A stretch of DNA of 64,000 nucleotides from JACDHG01 sp963815295 (GCA_963815295.1 CAWFFZ010000006.1:1-64000), one strand, 5' to 3'. Positions 17,037 through 25,843 are shown, counted from the stretch's first letter. Numbers and translations are program-made. Notes: generated from the letters alone by a model not told the origin.

Positions 17037-17444
17037 GTGGATCTCCAGGAGCGGTTGCGGTCGCGAGGCTATCGCCTCACACCGCAGCGCCAGCTCGTCC
17101 TCGAAGCGGTCACCGACTTAGGCCACGCAACACCCGAAGAGGCCTTCGCCTGGGTGAAGGAGCGGGCGTCCGGGGTCAACATCTCCACGATCTATCGCAC
17201 CCTCGAGCTGCTCGAGGAGCTCGGGCTCGTCAAGCACGCGCACCTCAGTCACGGCGCACCGACGTACCATGCTGCCGCTGCCCCCGAACACGTCCACCTC
17301 GTCTGCCGCACCTGCGAGGGCATCACCGAGATCTCGCCCGCCGAGATCTCCTCCCTGGTTGAGATGCTTGCTGCCGATCACGGGTTCGTCGCTGATGTCG
17401 GACACCTCACGGTGTTTGGCCAGTGCCGCGAGTGTGCGCCATGA
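17037..17444 (+). CDS. Fur family metalloregulator
   Basis: A metal-dependent repressor of 135 residues. The winged-helix DNA-binding half carries RLTPQRQLVLEAV and NISTIYRTLELLEELGLV; the dimerisation half has HEHVHL-like metal site EHVHLVCRTCEG, the structural CxxC pair and a second CREC near the C terminus. Whether it responds to Fe, Zn, Ni or peroxide cannot be told from the sequence. It follows the nitrobindin-like gene and overlaps ygfZ by four bases (ATGA), so coupled translation is likely. Confidence 0.9.
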   Translation: MDLQERLRSRGYRLTPQRQLVLEAVTDLGHATPEEAFAWVKERASGVNISTIYRTLELLEELGLVKHAHLSHGAPTYHAAAAPEHVHLVCRTCEGITEISPAEISSLVEMLAADHGFVADVGHLTVFGQCRECAP

Positions 17445-18370
17445 GATGGTCCAGCCCGCTGCTGCAGTCGCCCGGAGCCGTCGAGGCCGATGGTGTCGAC
17501 GCCGGAGTCGCCGCCCACTACGGCGACCCGCTGCGCGAGCAGAAGATCTTGCTGGGCGGTGACGGGTGCGTCGACCTCTCGCATCGCGACGTTATCCGTG
17601 TCGACGGTGCCGACCGGCTCGGGTGGCTGCACTCGCTGACCACCCAGCAGATCGAAGGGCTGCCGACGGGCAGCTGGATCACGACACTGGTCCTGTCGCC
17701 ACACGGTCATGTTGAGCACGCGATGACCGGGTACGACGACGGCACGTCGTTCTGGGCACACGTCGGTCCCGGCGAGGCTGCTCCACTCGTCGCATGGCTC
17801 GACTCGATGCGGTTCATGATGCGCGTCGAGGTCCACGACGTGTCCGAGCTATGGGCTGTCCTGGCGCGGACACCCGACACGGTCGAGCTCGTCGCGCGCG
17901 CCGACCTCGAGTCCGCAGTCACCGGCACACTGTGCGGCACCTGGGCCCACGACGCCTTGCGCATCGCCCGCGGGGAGCCACGCCTCGGGATCGACACCGA
18001 CCACCGCACGATCCCCAACGAGGTCGGCTGGATCGGGTCCGCGGTGCATCTCGACAAGGGTTGCTATCGCGGTCAGGAGACGGTTGCGCGGGTGCACAAC
18101 CTCGGCAGGCCGCCTCGGCGCCTCGTGCTTCTGCACCTCGACGGCTCGGTCGACCGGCTACCAGCCACCAAGGATGACGTGCTCCTCGACGACCGTGTCG
18201 TGGGCTTTGTCGGCTCCGCGGCACGCCACTACGAGCTCGGGCCGATCGCCTTGGCGGTCGTGAAACGGAGCGTGCCCGTCGACGTACCGCTCACCGCCGA
18301 CGGTGTGCCTGCGTCGCAAGAGGTCGTCGTCGACCCGGAGGTCGGCCTGCACGTTCGTGCGCGGAGCTGA
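17441..18370 (+). CDS. ygfZ: YgfZ/GcvT folate-binding Fe-S maintenance protein
   Basis: A folate-binding GcvT-like protein of 309 residues involved in assembly or repair of Fe-S clusters. Signature KGCYRGQETVARVHNLG (family K-G-C-x-G-Q-E) is complete, preceded by DRLGWLHSLTTQQIEGLP and the DLSHRDVIRVDG opening. The ATG overlaps the Fur stop as ATGA. Association with Fur and a heme protein suggests coordinated iron cofactor handling. Confidence 0.9.
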   Translation: MRWSSPLLQSPGAVEADGVDAGVAAHYGDPLREQKILLGGDGCVDLSHRDVIRVDGADRLGWLHSLTTQQIEGLPTGSWITTLVLSPHGHVEHAMTGYDDGTSFWAHVGPGEAAPLVAWLDSMRFMMRVEVHDVSELWAVLARTPDTVELVARADLESAVTGTLCGTWAHDALRIARGEPRLGIDTDHRTIPNEVGWIGSAVHLDKGCYRGQETVARVHNLGRPPRRLVLLHLDGSVDRLPATKDDVLLDDRVVGFVGSAARHYELGPIALAVVKRSVPVDVPLTADGVPASQEVVVDPEVGLHVRARS

Positions 18371-18372
18371 CG

Positions 18373-18789
18373 ATGGACGGCGTGGAGTCCGCGGTGGGGC
18401 CCATGTGGTCTTGGGTGATCGCCCTGCTCATCATGATCGCGCTCACGTTCGCGGTTGTGCAGTTGTCGCGCGCGCTCGGCTTCCTCGGCCAGCTATTGTT
18501 CGGCCGAGCGGATCAGGTGCCGGTCGAGAGACCTGACGCCAACTCCATCGAGCGGCTCGCGTCCGATGCGTGTCGGCTGCGCCGCGACCTGGTTCTGTTG
18601 CCACCGAACGCACCGGTCGCGAAGAGGGAGGGGATCGAGCTCGCCTACGACGACGTCCTCATGACGGCTGCCAGTCAGCTCGGCGTCGACCAGGAGCTCA
18701 CGTCGGCTCGCAAAGGTCGCGAGCGCGAGCTCGAACGTCTCCGCTTGGAAGCCGAGCTCGAGTCCGTAGGTTTTCGCCTCTCCGCCTGA
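18373..18789 (+). CDS. hypothetical membrane-anchored protein
   Basis: A 138-residue protein, not recognised. One N-terminal hydrophobic helix (about 12-35, WSWVIALLIMIALTFAVVQL) is followed by a soluble, charged, probably coiled-coil tail ending ERELERLRLEAELESVGFRL. It begins two bases after ygfZ, so it belongs to that operon. Topology suggests an N-terminal anchor with a cytoplasmic helical domain. No enzymatic motif is visible. Confidence 0.7.
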   Translation: MDGVESAVGPMWSWVIALLIMIALTFAVVQLSRALGFLGQLLFGRADQVPVERPDANSIERLASDACRLRRDLVLLPPNAPVAKREGIELAYDDVLMTAASQLGVDQELTSARKGRERELERLRLEAELESVGFRLSA

Positions 18790-18812
18790 CGCCGGTCAAT
18801 CCTTCGGGCGGG

Positions 18813-20078
18813 TCAGCTGGACGAGTTGATCATGCCGGCGCCGAGGGTGACGCCGGTGGCCTCGTCGATCAAGATGAACGAGCCCGTGGTCCGGTTCTTC
18901 TCGTAGGGGTCGCACAGCAGCGGGATCGTCGTGCGGAGCTGCACGCGCCCGATCTCGTTGAGCCCGAGCTCCTTCGTATCTAGGTCGCGGTGCAGTGAGT
19001 TGACGTCGAGCCGGTACTGGATGTCCTTGACCAGCGCGCGCGCAGTGCGCGTCGTGTGCTTGATCGCGACCTTTTGACGGGGTCGCATCGGTGTCGGCGA
19101 CATCCAACAGATCATCGCGTCGATGTCCTGGCTGGGAGTCGGGGCGTTCTGCGGCCGGCAGATCATGTCACCGCGCGACACGTCGACGTCGTCCTCGAGC
19201 CGCACCGTCACCGACATCGGCGGGAACGCCTCGTCGAGCTCCTTGTCGAAGAGGTCGATCTCGGAAATCTTCGACGTCATGCCCGACGGAAGCACGAGCA
19301 CGTCATCTCCCGGTTTGAGCACACCTCCGGCAACGCGGCCGGCATACCCGCGGTAGTCGTGGTACTCGTCGGACTTCGGACGTACGACGTACTGCACTGG
19401 AAAGCGAGTGTCGACGAGGTCTCGGTCGGACGCGACGTGAATGTTCTCCAGGTGGTGGAGCAGCGACGGACCTTCGTACCAGCCCATGTGCGCAGACCTT
19501 GTGACGACGTTGTCGCCCTTGAGCGCGGAGATGGGGATGATCGTCAGGTCAGGGATGCTGAGCTTCGTCGCGAACGACGTGAACTCCTTGTGGATCTCGT
19601 CGTACCTCTCCTGGGAGTAGTCGACGAGGTCCATCTTGTTGATGCACAGCACGAGGTGCGGCACCCGAAGCAGGGACAAGATCACCGCATGGCGGCGCGA
19701 CTGCTCGGTCAAGCCCTGACGGGCGTCGACGAGGACGAGGCCGAGGTCGGCTGTCGAGGCGCCGGTGACCATGTTGCGGGTGTACTGCACGTGGCCCGGG
19801 GTGTCGGCGATGATGAACTTGCGGTTGGGGGTCGCGAAGTAGCGGTAGGCGACGTCGATCGTGATGCCTTGCTCGCGCTCGGAGCGAAGTCCGTCGGTGA
19901 GCAACGCCAGGTCGGTGTAGTCGTAGCCGCGCGACTTCGAGGTCGCCTCCACCGCCGCGAGCTGATCCGCGAAGATCGCCTTGGAGTCGAGCAGCAGCCG
20001 CCCGATCAGGGTCGACTTGCCGTCGTCGACGGAGCCCGCCGTGGCAAACCGAAGCAGGTCCATGGAAAGTCCAGCCAT
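18813..20078 (-). CDS. cysN: sulfate adenylyltransferase subunit 1 (GTPase)
   Basis: Regulatory GTPase of ATP sulfurylase, 421 residues. G1 GSVDDGKSTLIGRLL, G3 DTPGHVQYTRNM and G4 NKMD are all clear, followed by EF-Tu-like beta domains. It couples GTP hydrolysis to sulfate activation by CysD. The ATG overlaps the cysD TGA by one base (TGATG), so the two are translationally coupled. It lacks a C-terminal APS kinase domain; that activity is in the separate cysC gene of the same operon. Confidence 0.95.
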   Translation of the reverse strand: MAGLSMDLLRFATAGSVDDGKSTLIGRLLLDSKAIFADQLAAVEATSKSRGYDYTDLALLTDGLRSEREQGITIDVAYRYFATPNRKFIIADTPGHVQYTRNMVTGASTADLGLVLVDARQGLTEQSRRHAVILSLLRVPHLVLCINKMDLVDYSQERYDEIHKEFTSFATKLSIPDLTIIPISALKGDNVVTRSAHMGWYEGPSLLHHLENIHVASDRDLVDTRFPVQYVVRPKSDEYHDYRGYAGRVAGGVLKPGDDVLVLPSGMTSKISEIDLFDKELDEAFPPMSVTVRLEDDVDVSRGDMICRPQNAPTPSQDIDAMICWMSPTPMRPRQKVAIKHTTRTARALVKDIQYRLDVNSLHRDLDTKELGLNEIGRVQLRTTIPLLCDPYEKNRTTGSFILIDEATGVTLGAGMINSSS

Positions 20079-20989
20079 CAGAAGTAGCCCTCTCGCTTGC
20101 GGTCTTCCATGGCGGCCTCGCTGAAGCGATCGTCACCACGGGTGGCGCCGCGCTCGGTCAGGGTGGCGACCGCAATCTCTTCGATGATCGCGGGGATGGT
20201 GTCGGCATCGGACTCGACGCACCCGGTCAGCGTCAGGTCGCCAACGGTGCGGAACCGGACCGTGCGTTCTTCGACGTGCTCGCCAGGCCGTAGCGGATTG
20301 TGCTCGCTCTCGGTGAGCAGCATCTTGTCGCGCTCGAAGACCCGCCGCCGGTGGGAGAAGTAGATGTTGGGGATGTCTATGCCTTCGCTGCCGATGTAGT
20401 GCCAGATGTCGAGCTCGGTCCAGTTCGACAGGGGGAAGATGCGCATGTGCTCGCCGGCGTGGATGCGGCCGTTGTAGAGCGACCACAGCTCCGGGCGCTG
20501 CATCTTGGGGTCCCATTGGCCGAACTCGTCACGGTGGGAGTAGATGCGCTCCTTGGCCCGAGCCTTCTCCTCATCACGACGGCCACCGCCGAAGGCGGCC
20601 GTGAAGCCGTTCTCCTCGATGGCATGGAGCAAGGTGCCGGTCTGCAGCCGGTTACGGCTGGTCTTGCCGTCGTCGACTACAGTGCCGTTCTTCATAGCCT
20701 CCTCGACCGAGGCGATGATCAGCCGGACGCCGAGGCGGTTGACCCAGTTGTCCCGGGTCTGGAGCACTTCGGGGAAGTCATATCCGGTGTCGACCTGCAG
20801 CACGGGGAAGGGAATCTTCGCCGGGTAGAAGGCCTTCTCGGCGAGCCGCATCATCACGATCGAGTCCTTGCCGCCCGAGAACATGAGTACAGGCTTCTCG
20901 AACTCGGCGGCCACCTCGCGGAAGATGTGGATCGACTCCGCTTCCAGCTCTTCGAGCTGGGTGAGGCGGTAGTCAGCGTGGACGGTCAT
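20078..20989 (-). CDS. cysD: sulfate adenylyltransferase subunit 2
   Basis: Catalytic subunit making adenosine 5'-phosphosulfate from ATP and sulfate; 303 residues. The PP-loop ATP-pyrophosphatase motif is MFSGGKDSIVMMRLA, followed by DTGYDFPEVL, FGGGRRDEEKARAKER and FPLSNWTELDIWHYI. The start MTVHADYRLTQLEELE is supported by AGGGAGA upstream. A TACTAT box on the minus strand at 21030-21025 may be an internal promoter. No Cys-rich leader peptide was found in the gap to the TauE gene. Confidence 0.95.
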   Translation of the reverse strand: MTVHADYRLTQLEELEAESIHIFREVAAEFEKPVLMFSGGKDSIVMMRLAEKAFYPAKIPFPVLQVDTGYDFPEVLQTRDNWVNRLGVRLIIASVEEAMKNGTVVDDGKTSRNRLQTGTLLHAIEENGFTAAFGGGRRDEEKARAKERIYSHRDEFGQWDPKMQRPELWSLYNGRIHAGEHMRIFPLSNWTELDIWHYIGSEGIDIPNIYFSHRRRVFERDKMLLTESEHNPLRPGEHVEERTVRFRTVGDLTLTGCVESDADTIPAIIEEIAVATLTERGATRGDDRFSEAAMEDRKREGYF

Positions 20990-21024
20990 CAGGTAGGCGT
21001 CTCCCTTGCATGAGATTCCGGGCA

Positions 21025-21030
21025 ATAGTA
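21025..21030 (-). promoter_or_regulatory. possible internal promoter -10 upstream of cysD
   Basis: TACTAT on the minus strand lies about 36 bases before the cysD start in the 142-base gap behind the TauE gene. No convincing -35 is seen. Confidence 0.3.
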
Positions 21031-21131
21031 CTCATGATCGAGTGGCCGCCGAGGCACTTCCCGCTTGCCTTGTGGCGCACGTGACACTGATCGAGCACCG
21101 CTGCGTCGTGCGGTTGTACGACGTACGGCCG

Positions 21132-22181
21132 TCAGCCCCCGGAAGGTGTCGGGGTCTTGGGCTTGTTCGAGCCGATGGCCCGCTCCATGTCCGCGACGGT
21201 CGGCGTGCCGAACATCGGCAACCCGTGGCGCTTGCGCAGCCCGCCCCAGACCAGTGGGACGAGGACTAGCGTCGCCACCCCGACGAGACCGATGAGCTCC
21301 GGATAGGTTTCGTCCTCTCCGGCGCCGAGCGGCGCCCAACCCGCCTTGTCAAGCAAGGCGACGCCAGACATCGTCAACACGACGACAATCCCGCGGCGGA
21401 TGACCGACGACGGCACGCGAGGGGCGATCTTGGCGCCAATGATTGTGCCCGGCACCGAGCCGATGATGAGCGGGATCGCGATCCCCCAGTCCAGACCGTG
21501 GGCGATGATGTTGGAGATGGCCGCCGATAGGACGAGTGGGACAGCCTGGACGAGGTCGGTCCCAACGAGCTTCACGGCCGACAGCATCGGGTAGAGCATC
21601 AGCAACGCGATCATGATCACCGAGCCGGAGCCGACCGACGTGACGCCCACGAGCAGGCCGCCTAACGCGCCGACGAGCACGGTGAGCACTGGCCTGATAA
21701 CCGGCTCGCCCTCGGCCTCTTGGGTGCCACTCGTCACCCGCCGGAGCTGGATGTACAGCCGTAACGCGTACGTCGTCGCCGCGAACAGCAGGGCGAAGCC
21801 GATGCAGACCTTCAAAAAGTCGTCGAGGTCGGCCTCCGGAGCGATCCAGCCGACCAGTTGCGGACCCAGGAAAGCCATCGGCACCGAGCCGATGATCAGC
21901 CAGCCGGCGAGGGCAAGGTTGGGTGACCCCTCCCGCCAGTGCACGACGGCCCCACCCGACTTGTAGACGGCGGCTGCCGTCAGATCGGCGGTGACCACGG
22001 TTGAGGCGTCGCCGACGCCGAGGAAGATCAAAGCGGGAGTCATCAGGGCGCCCCCGCCCATCCCGGTAATGCCGACCACGACGCCCACAATGAACCCGGC
22101 GATCGCCGTCTTGACCTCGAGGCCGTAGCCGGTGAACACGCCGTCGGCGAGCACCTGTGTGGCTACCTCGTGGAACTGCAT
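21132..22181 (-). CDS. TauE/SafE family sulfite/anion transporter
   Basis: A membrane protein of 349 residues with about eight hydrophobic segments. The family repeat FIVGVVVGITGMGGGALMTP appears near the N terminus and its counterpart GGLLVGVTSVGSGSVIMIAL in the second half. TauE/SafE proteins move sulfite, sulfonates or related anions. Placement between cysC and cysD, on the same strand, suggests sulfate or sulfite transport coupled to assimilation. GGAGGGCGC precedes the ATG. Confidence 0.9.
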   Translation of the reverse strand: MQFHEVATQVLADGVFTGYGLEVKTAIAGFIVGVVVGITGMGGGALMTPALIFLGVGDASTVVTADLTAAAVYKSGGAVVHWREGSPNLALAGWLIIGSVPMAFLGPQLVGWIAPEADLDDFLKVCIGFALLFAATTYALRLYIQLRRVTSGTQEAEGEPVIRPVLTVLVGALGGLLVGVTSVGSGSVIMIALLMLYPMLSAVKLVGTDLVQAVPLVLSAAISNIIAHGLDWGIAIPLIIGSVPGTIIGAKIAPRVPSSVIRRGIVVVLTMSGVALLDKAGWAPLGAGEDETYPELIGLVGVATLVLVPLVWGGLRKRHGLPMFGTPTVADMERAIGSNKPKTPTPSGG

Positions 22182-22198
22182 GCGCCCTCCGTCGGCGT

Positions 22199-23566
22199 TT
22201 ATCTTGTGGCTGGGAGCCAGCCCCCGGTAGCGAGCGCGTCGAGTACTTCAGCGAGACAGTCTGCAATAGGTCGATCAGTCGTGTCGATCTTGACCGCGTC
22301 AGTTGGCGGCTCGTAGGGGGACGAGATGCCGGTGAAGTCGGGGATCTCACCCGCCCGCGCCCGGGCGTAGAGACCTTTGCGGTCTCGCCGCTCGCACTCG
22401 GCGAGTGGGGTAGCCACATGCACCAGCACGAAGCCTCCGCCCGCCTGTTCGACCATACGACGTACGGCGGCCCGGGTGGACTCGAACGGAGCAATGGGCG
22501 AGCAGATCGCGATCCCACCGTGGCGGGAGATCTCGGCCGCCACGAAGCCGATCCTCGTTACGTTGGTTTCCCGGTCTTTCGCGCTGAAGCCAAGCCCCTT
22601 GGACAGGTGGTGCCGGACTACGTCGCCATCGAGGGAGGTCACCGTGCGGTCTCCCTGCTCGAGCAGGTGGCCGACGAGAGCGCGGGCAAGCGTGGACTTG
22701 CCTGACCCGGAAAGACCGGTGAAGAACACCACCAAGCCTCGCCGTTCTCGCGGTGGGCGGTCGCGTTCGACGATCGCTGCAATCGCCGCCGGAAGCGTGC
22801 CCTGGGCCTTGCGGTCGAGTGTCAGCGTCTCGGAGGCGTAGGCGCCGCACACCGCGGAGAGCAGTCGTGCGTTGGGTGACGCGGCATCGGCACCTGGCGT
22901 GTCTGCTGGTGGATCCCAGCCGTGGTCGGCCACCGGCACCGCGACCACGCGAGCCTCGCCGAGCACGGACGCTGCCTGGAGGGTGGCGCGGACGAGGGCA
23001 GGAGGCGAGATGCCGTCCGGCATACCGTCGCCGATGCACGCGATGAGGAGGGGTGTGCGGCTGAGCTCATCGGCGCGGTTGCGAATCGTCGCGAGGTCTG
23101 CGCTGGTGAGAGGTCGGTGCACGGCGATGGCGAGCAGCTGGTCGGGTGCCTGGGTCTTGTGGACCCGTGCAGGGGGCAGGTGGAGGCGTTGGAACGGGCC
23201 GAACTCGTCGTGCTCCAGGCTCTGCACGGGGCCGGCGAGGCCGACCCGTCCGTCGCCGGTGTCCCAGGGCTCCTCGATAGTGAGGCGGCCGAGGGGTGCG
23301 CCCTCCGCGTCGATCAGGTCGAGCTCGCCGATGCCACGGGCTACCTCGGCCGTCTCCGCGGGGACCACCAACGTGAGCATCGACGTTTCCTCGGCTGCGG
23401 TGGGCTTGACGAATCCGCCGGGGTTGTCGCGCAGGCAGTCGTTGACGATCAGCTCGAGGTCGTCCATCTCACGCTGCGTCGGGATCCACTGCGGGATCGG
23501 CACGGGTCGGTCGGGCACGGTGGCGATTGTGCCACCTTCGGCTGGGGCCGCTGTCCGGCTGGCCAT
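22199..23566 (-). CDS. cysC: APS kinase with a degenerate ATP-sulfurylase-like N domain
   Basis: Makes PAPS from APS and ATP. The 455-residue protein has a C-terminal APS kinase (about 275-455): P-loop FTGLSGSGKST, SLDGDVVRHHLSKGLGFS, DRETNV and DRKGLYARARAGEIPDFTGI. About 250 preceding residues look like the PUA and catalytic domains of a monomeric ATP sulfurylase, but the family QTRNP/H-x-x-H site is missing (the equivalent region reads RVHKTQAPDQ), so only the kinase is probably active. A GTG 16 codons in is an alternative start. First gene of the cysC-TauE-cysD-cysN operon. Confidence 0.88.
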   Translation of the reverse strand: MASRTAAPAEGGTIATVPDRPVPIPQWIPTQREMDDLELIVNDCLRDNPGGFVKPTAAEETSMLTLVVPAETAEVARGIGELDLIDAEGAPLGRLTIEEPWDTGDGRVGLAGPVQSLEHDEFGPFQRLHLPPARVHKTQAPDQLLAIAVHRPLTSADLATIRNRADELSRTPLLIACIGDGMPDGISPPALVRATLQAASVLGEARVVAVPVADHGWDPPADTPGADAASPNARLLSAVCGAYASETLTLDRKAQGTLPAAIAAIVERDRPPRERRGLVVFFTGLSGSGKSTLARALVGHLLEQGDRTVTSLDGDVVRHHLSKGLGFSAKDRETNVTRIGFVAAEISRHGGIAICSPIAPFESTRAAVRRMVEQAGGGFVLVHVATPLAECERRDRKGLYARARAGEIPDFTGISSPYEPPTDAVKIDTTDRPIADCLAEVLDALATGGWLPATR

Positions 23567-23582
23567 GGAGCTGGAGCGAGCC

Positions 23583-23593
23583 GACGGTACGCT
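23583..23593. promoter_or_regulatory. overlapping divergent -10 boxes of cysC and asparaginase gene
   Basis: ACGGTA (23583-23588) reads TACCGT on the minus strand toward cysC, and TACGCT (23588-23593) reads toward the asparaginase gene, with one shared base. The two starts are only 35 bases apart, so the divergent promoters would compete for polymerase. Confidence 0.4.
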
Positions 23594-23601
23594 CACCCCT
23601 C

Positions 23602-24564
23602 GTGGCTGATGTCGAGATCCTTGTCGAGGTTGTCCGGTCGGGTTTTGTGGAGAGTCGACACGGCGGCTCTGTGGTCGCGGTTGCGGCCGACGGGTCGGTC
23701 GACTGGTACGTCGGAGACGTATCGACACAGATCTACCCGCGGTCGTGCAACAAGCCTCTTCAAGCTGCGGGAATGGTGAGGCTCGGGCTCGACCTCGACG
23801 GGGAGCTGCTGGCGCTGGTGGCGGCTAGCCACTCGGGCGAGCCGTTCCATCTCGAGGGGGTCCGCCGCATCCTCGCCGGCGCCGGACTCGACGAGAGCGC
23901 GTTGCAGACGCCCCCGGACTTCCCGATGGACGACACTGCAAGGCTCGACTTCATCCGAAGCGGGCGCGCACCCGAGCCGATCGCGATGAACTGTTCCGGC
24001 AAGCACGCCGCGCTGCTCGCCACCTGTGTCGCCAACGGGTGGCCGACCGACACTTATCGCGATCCGGAGCACCCACTCCAGGTCGCGGTGTGCGACGTTT
24101 TCGCGGAACTCACGGGCGGGGCAGTGTCGTCGATCGGAGTGGACGGGTGCGGAGCGCCCTTGTTCGCGGCATCCCTGACCGGGCTCGCCCGGGGGTTCAG
24201 CGCCTTGATGCAGGCCAGGCCGGGAAGCGCCGAACGGCGCGTCGTCGAGGCGATCGTGGCAGCACCTGAGTACACCTCCGGATCGAATCGCGACGAGTCC
24301 GCGCTGCTGCGGGCTATCCCGGGTGCGATCGGCAAGGCCGGCGCTGAAGCGTGCTACGCCGTCGCCTTGCCGGATGGTCGCGCCATCGCGCTCAAAATCG
24401 ACGACGGTGGCGCGCGCGCCCGGCAGGTCGTCATGGCCGCCGCGCTTCGCCGGGCTGGCGTCGACGGCATACCAGGGGTGGATCTCGCCGCTGTGGACGC
24501 CACGGGAGCCGTGCCGGTCTTCGGCGGTGGCGAACCGGTCGGTGAGCTTCGCCCGACGTTCTGA
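23602..24564 (+). CDS. asparaginase, L-asparaginase II (PF06089) type
   Basis: Probable L-asparagine amidohydrolase of 320 residues, of the thermolabile, Rhizobium-type asparaginase family. Family segments: VRSGFVESRHGGSVVAV, RSCNKPLQA with the nucleophile-region Ser and Lys, ASHSGEPFHLEGV, AMNCSGKHAALLATC and GVDGCGAPLFAASLTGLARG. The GTG fits a leaderless start after TACGCT. It is divergent from the sulfate operon without obvious metabolic link. Confidence 0.88.
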   Translation: MADVEILVEVVRSGFVESRHGGSVVAVAADGSVDWYVGDVSTQIYPRSCNKPLQAAGMVRLGLDLDGELLALVAASHSGEPFHLEGVRRILAGAGLDESALQTPPDFPMDDTARLDFIRSGRAPEPIAMNCSGKHAALLATCVANGWPTDTYRDPEHPLQVAVCDVFAELTGGAVSSIGVDGCGAPLFAASLTGLARGFSALMQARPGSAERRVVEAIVAAPEYTSGSNRDESALLRAIPGAIGKAGAEACYAVALPDGRAIALKIDDGGARARQVVMAAALRRAGVDGIPGVDLAAVDATGAVPVFGGGEPVGELRPTF

Positions 24565-24616
24565 CCGGTGCAGGTGACCAGTCGGCGGGAGGGTGAGAAG
24601 CATCACGCGTGCCTCA

Positions 24617-24642
24617 GCTTGCAAATGCTAACTATTGCAAGC
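24617..24642. promoter_or_regulatory. perfect inverted repeat in the XRE promoter
   Basis: GCTTGCAA (24617-24624) and TTGCAAGC (24635-24642) are perfect inverted 8-mers separated by 10 bases, 12 bases before the XRE regulator start. AACTAT in the spacer could be the -10. The layout suggests an autoregulatory operator bound by a dimer. Confidence 0.55.
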
Positions 24643-24653
24643 AGACTCGGGGC

Positions 24654-25103
24654 ATGGCCAAACTCAGGGTCACCAAACCCCTCGCAGACGGTGCTTCCGA
24701 AGCCGCTGCCAAGGTCGGCGCCACCGCGAAGGCGGGCTCGGCCAAGGTCGGGCAGCGGGCGCAGACCCTGGGGGACTTCCTCCGCGACCAGCGTCGCGGA
24801 GCCCAGTTGTCGCTGCGGCAGCTGGCTGACCAGGCGGGGGTTTCCAACCCGTACCTGAGCCAGATCGAGCGCGGCCTCCGCAAGCCGTCCGCGGAAGTCT
24901 TGCAGCAGCTGGCGAAGGCGCTGCGAGTTTCCGCGGAGACCATGTACGTCCGCGCCGGGATCCTCGACCCCGTCAGTGAGCACGAGCGATCCGTACAGAT
25001 GGCAGTGCTCGACGACCCCGGTCTCACCGAGCGGCAAAAGCAAGTGCTGCTCGACATCTATGACGCGTTTCGGTTGGAGTCCGAGACCGCCGTCGCCCGT
25101 TGA
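24654..25103 (+). CDS. XRE-type HTH regulator upstream of hbhA
   Basis: A 149-residue DNA-binding protein. An Ala- and Lys-rich N-terminal stretch (about 1-38) precedes the XRE helix-turn-helix LSLRQLADQAGVSNPYLSQ and IERGLRKPSAEVLQQLAKAL; the C terminus (ERQKQVLLDIYDAFRLE) is probably a dimerisation helix. Mycobacteria have the same order: regulator, hbhA, small membrane protein. The inverted repeat just upstream suggests that it represses its own operon. The next gene follows after 59 bases. Confidence 0.88.
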   Translation: MAKLRVTKPLADGASEAAAKVGATAKAGSAKVGQRAQTLGDFLRDQRRGAQLSLRQLADQAGVSNPYLSQIERGLRKPSAEVLQQLAKALRVSAETMYVRAGILDPVSEHERSVQMAVLDDPGLTERQKQVLLDIYDAFRLESETAVAR

Positions 25104-25162
25104 CTTCCACAATCTGGTGACCTCATCAACCTGAGGTACATCACCACAGAAAGGCAGGAAAC

Positions 25163-25798
25163 ATGCCCCTCAACCCCACTTTGGACAAGACCCGCAAGGA
25201 CCTGGAGCGCGTCCTCGGCGAAATCGACAAGACTCCGTTGTATGCCGTCGTCGGCGTCGGCGACCTGGCCGTAGAGAAGATCCGCGGTGCTCGCACCGAG
25301 CTGACCGCTCGCGCTGCGACCTTTGACCCGCAGGCGTTCCGCAACCAGGCCCAGGCCACCCTGAATGCCCGTGTCGGGTCGTTTCAGGAAGACGTCAAGG
25401 CCACTCCCGAGCAGATGAAGACCCTGCCGACCAAGGCGCAGGCGGCGTTGGCTGAGCTCATTGCGAACGCCCTGGCGGCATACGACGTGCTTGCCGGCCG
25501 TGGCAAGGGCCTCGTCACTCGCGTCAGCCACCAGCAGTCCACCAGCGACCTGCACGACCAGGCCAAGAGCACCGTGGCCCGCGCCAAGGCGACCACGACC
25601 ACGGTCAAGAAGCAGGCAGCGGCGACGAAGAAGTCGGCGAGCTCCACCGTCGGCACCGCCAAGAAGTCCGCAAGCAAGGCGCGGACCTCCGCGAAGGCGA
25701 CGTCGACCAGCGCCAAGAAGACCGCCACCGCAGCACAGAAGGCCACTTCAGCCGCCGCGGACAAGGTCGGTAACTCACCCGACGCCCCATCTGCGTGA
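25163..25798 (+). CDS. hbhA: heparin-binding haemagglutinin-like protein
   Basis: A 211-residue protein with two parts. The N-terminal half (about 1-125) is helical and Ala/Glu-rich, with a GVGDLAVEKIR segment as in mycobacterial HbhA; the C-terminal tail (about 130-205) is a low-complexity Lys/Ala/Thr region (TVKKQAAATKKSAS, TSAKKTATAAQKATS) of the kind that binds heparan sulfate or nucleic acid. In mycobacteria HbhA is surface-exposed and methylated. In a non-pathogen the tail may bind DNA or cell-wall glycans. AAAGGCAGG precedes the ATG. A strong hairpin follows the stop. Confidence 0.82.
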   Translation: MPLNPTLDKTRKDLERVLGEIDKTPLYAVVGVGDLAVEKIRGARTELTARAATFDPQAFRNQAQATLNARVGSFQEDVKATPEQMKTLPTKAQAALAELIANALAAYDVLAGRGKGLVTRVSHQQSTSDLHDQAKSTVARAKATTTTVKKQAAATKKSASSTVGTAKKSASKARTSAKATSTSAKKTATAAQKATSAAADKVGNSPDAPSA

Positions 25799-25807
25799 CC
25801 TGACAGC

Positions 25808-25843
25808 AAGGGCCGCCCTGAGCTATAGCTCGCGGCGGCCCTT
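25808..25843 (+). terminator. strong hairpin downstream of hbhA
   Basis: AAGGGCCGCC (25808-25817) pairs with GGCGGCCCTT (25834-25843), and the loop itself contains the palindrome GAGCTATAGCTC. No long U run follows, as is usual in high-GC actinobacteria. Confidence 0.65.

Noticed and set aside
20990..21131. A Cys-rich leader peptide before cysD like the one before cysA.
   Set aside because: No frame with clustered Cys codons and stop was found in the gap.
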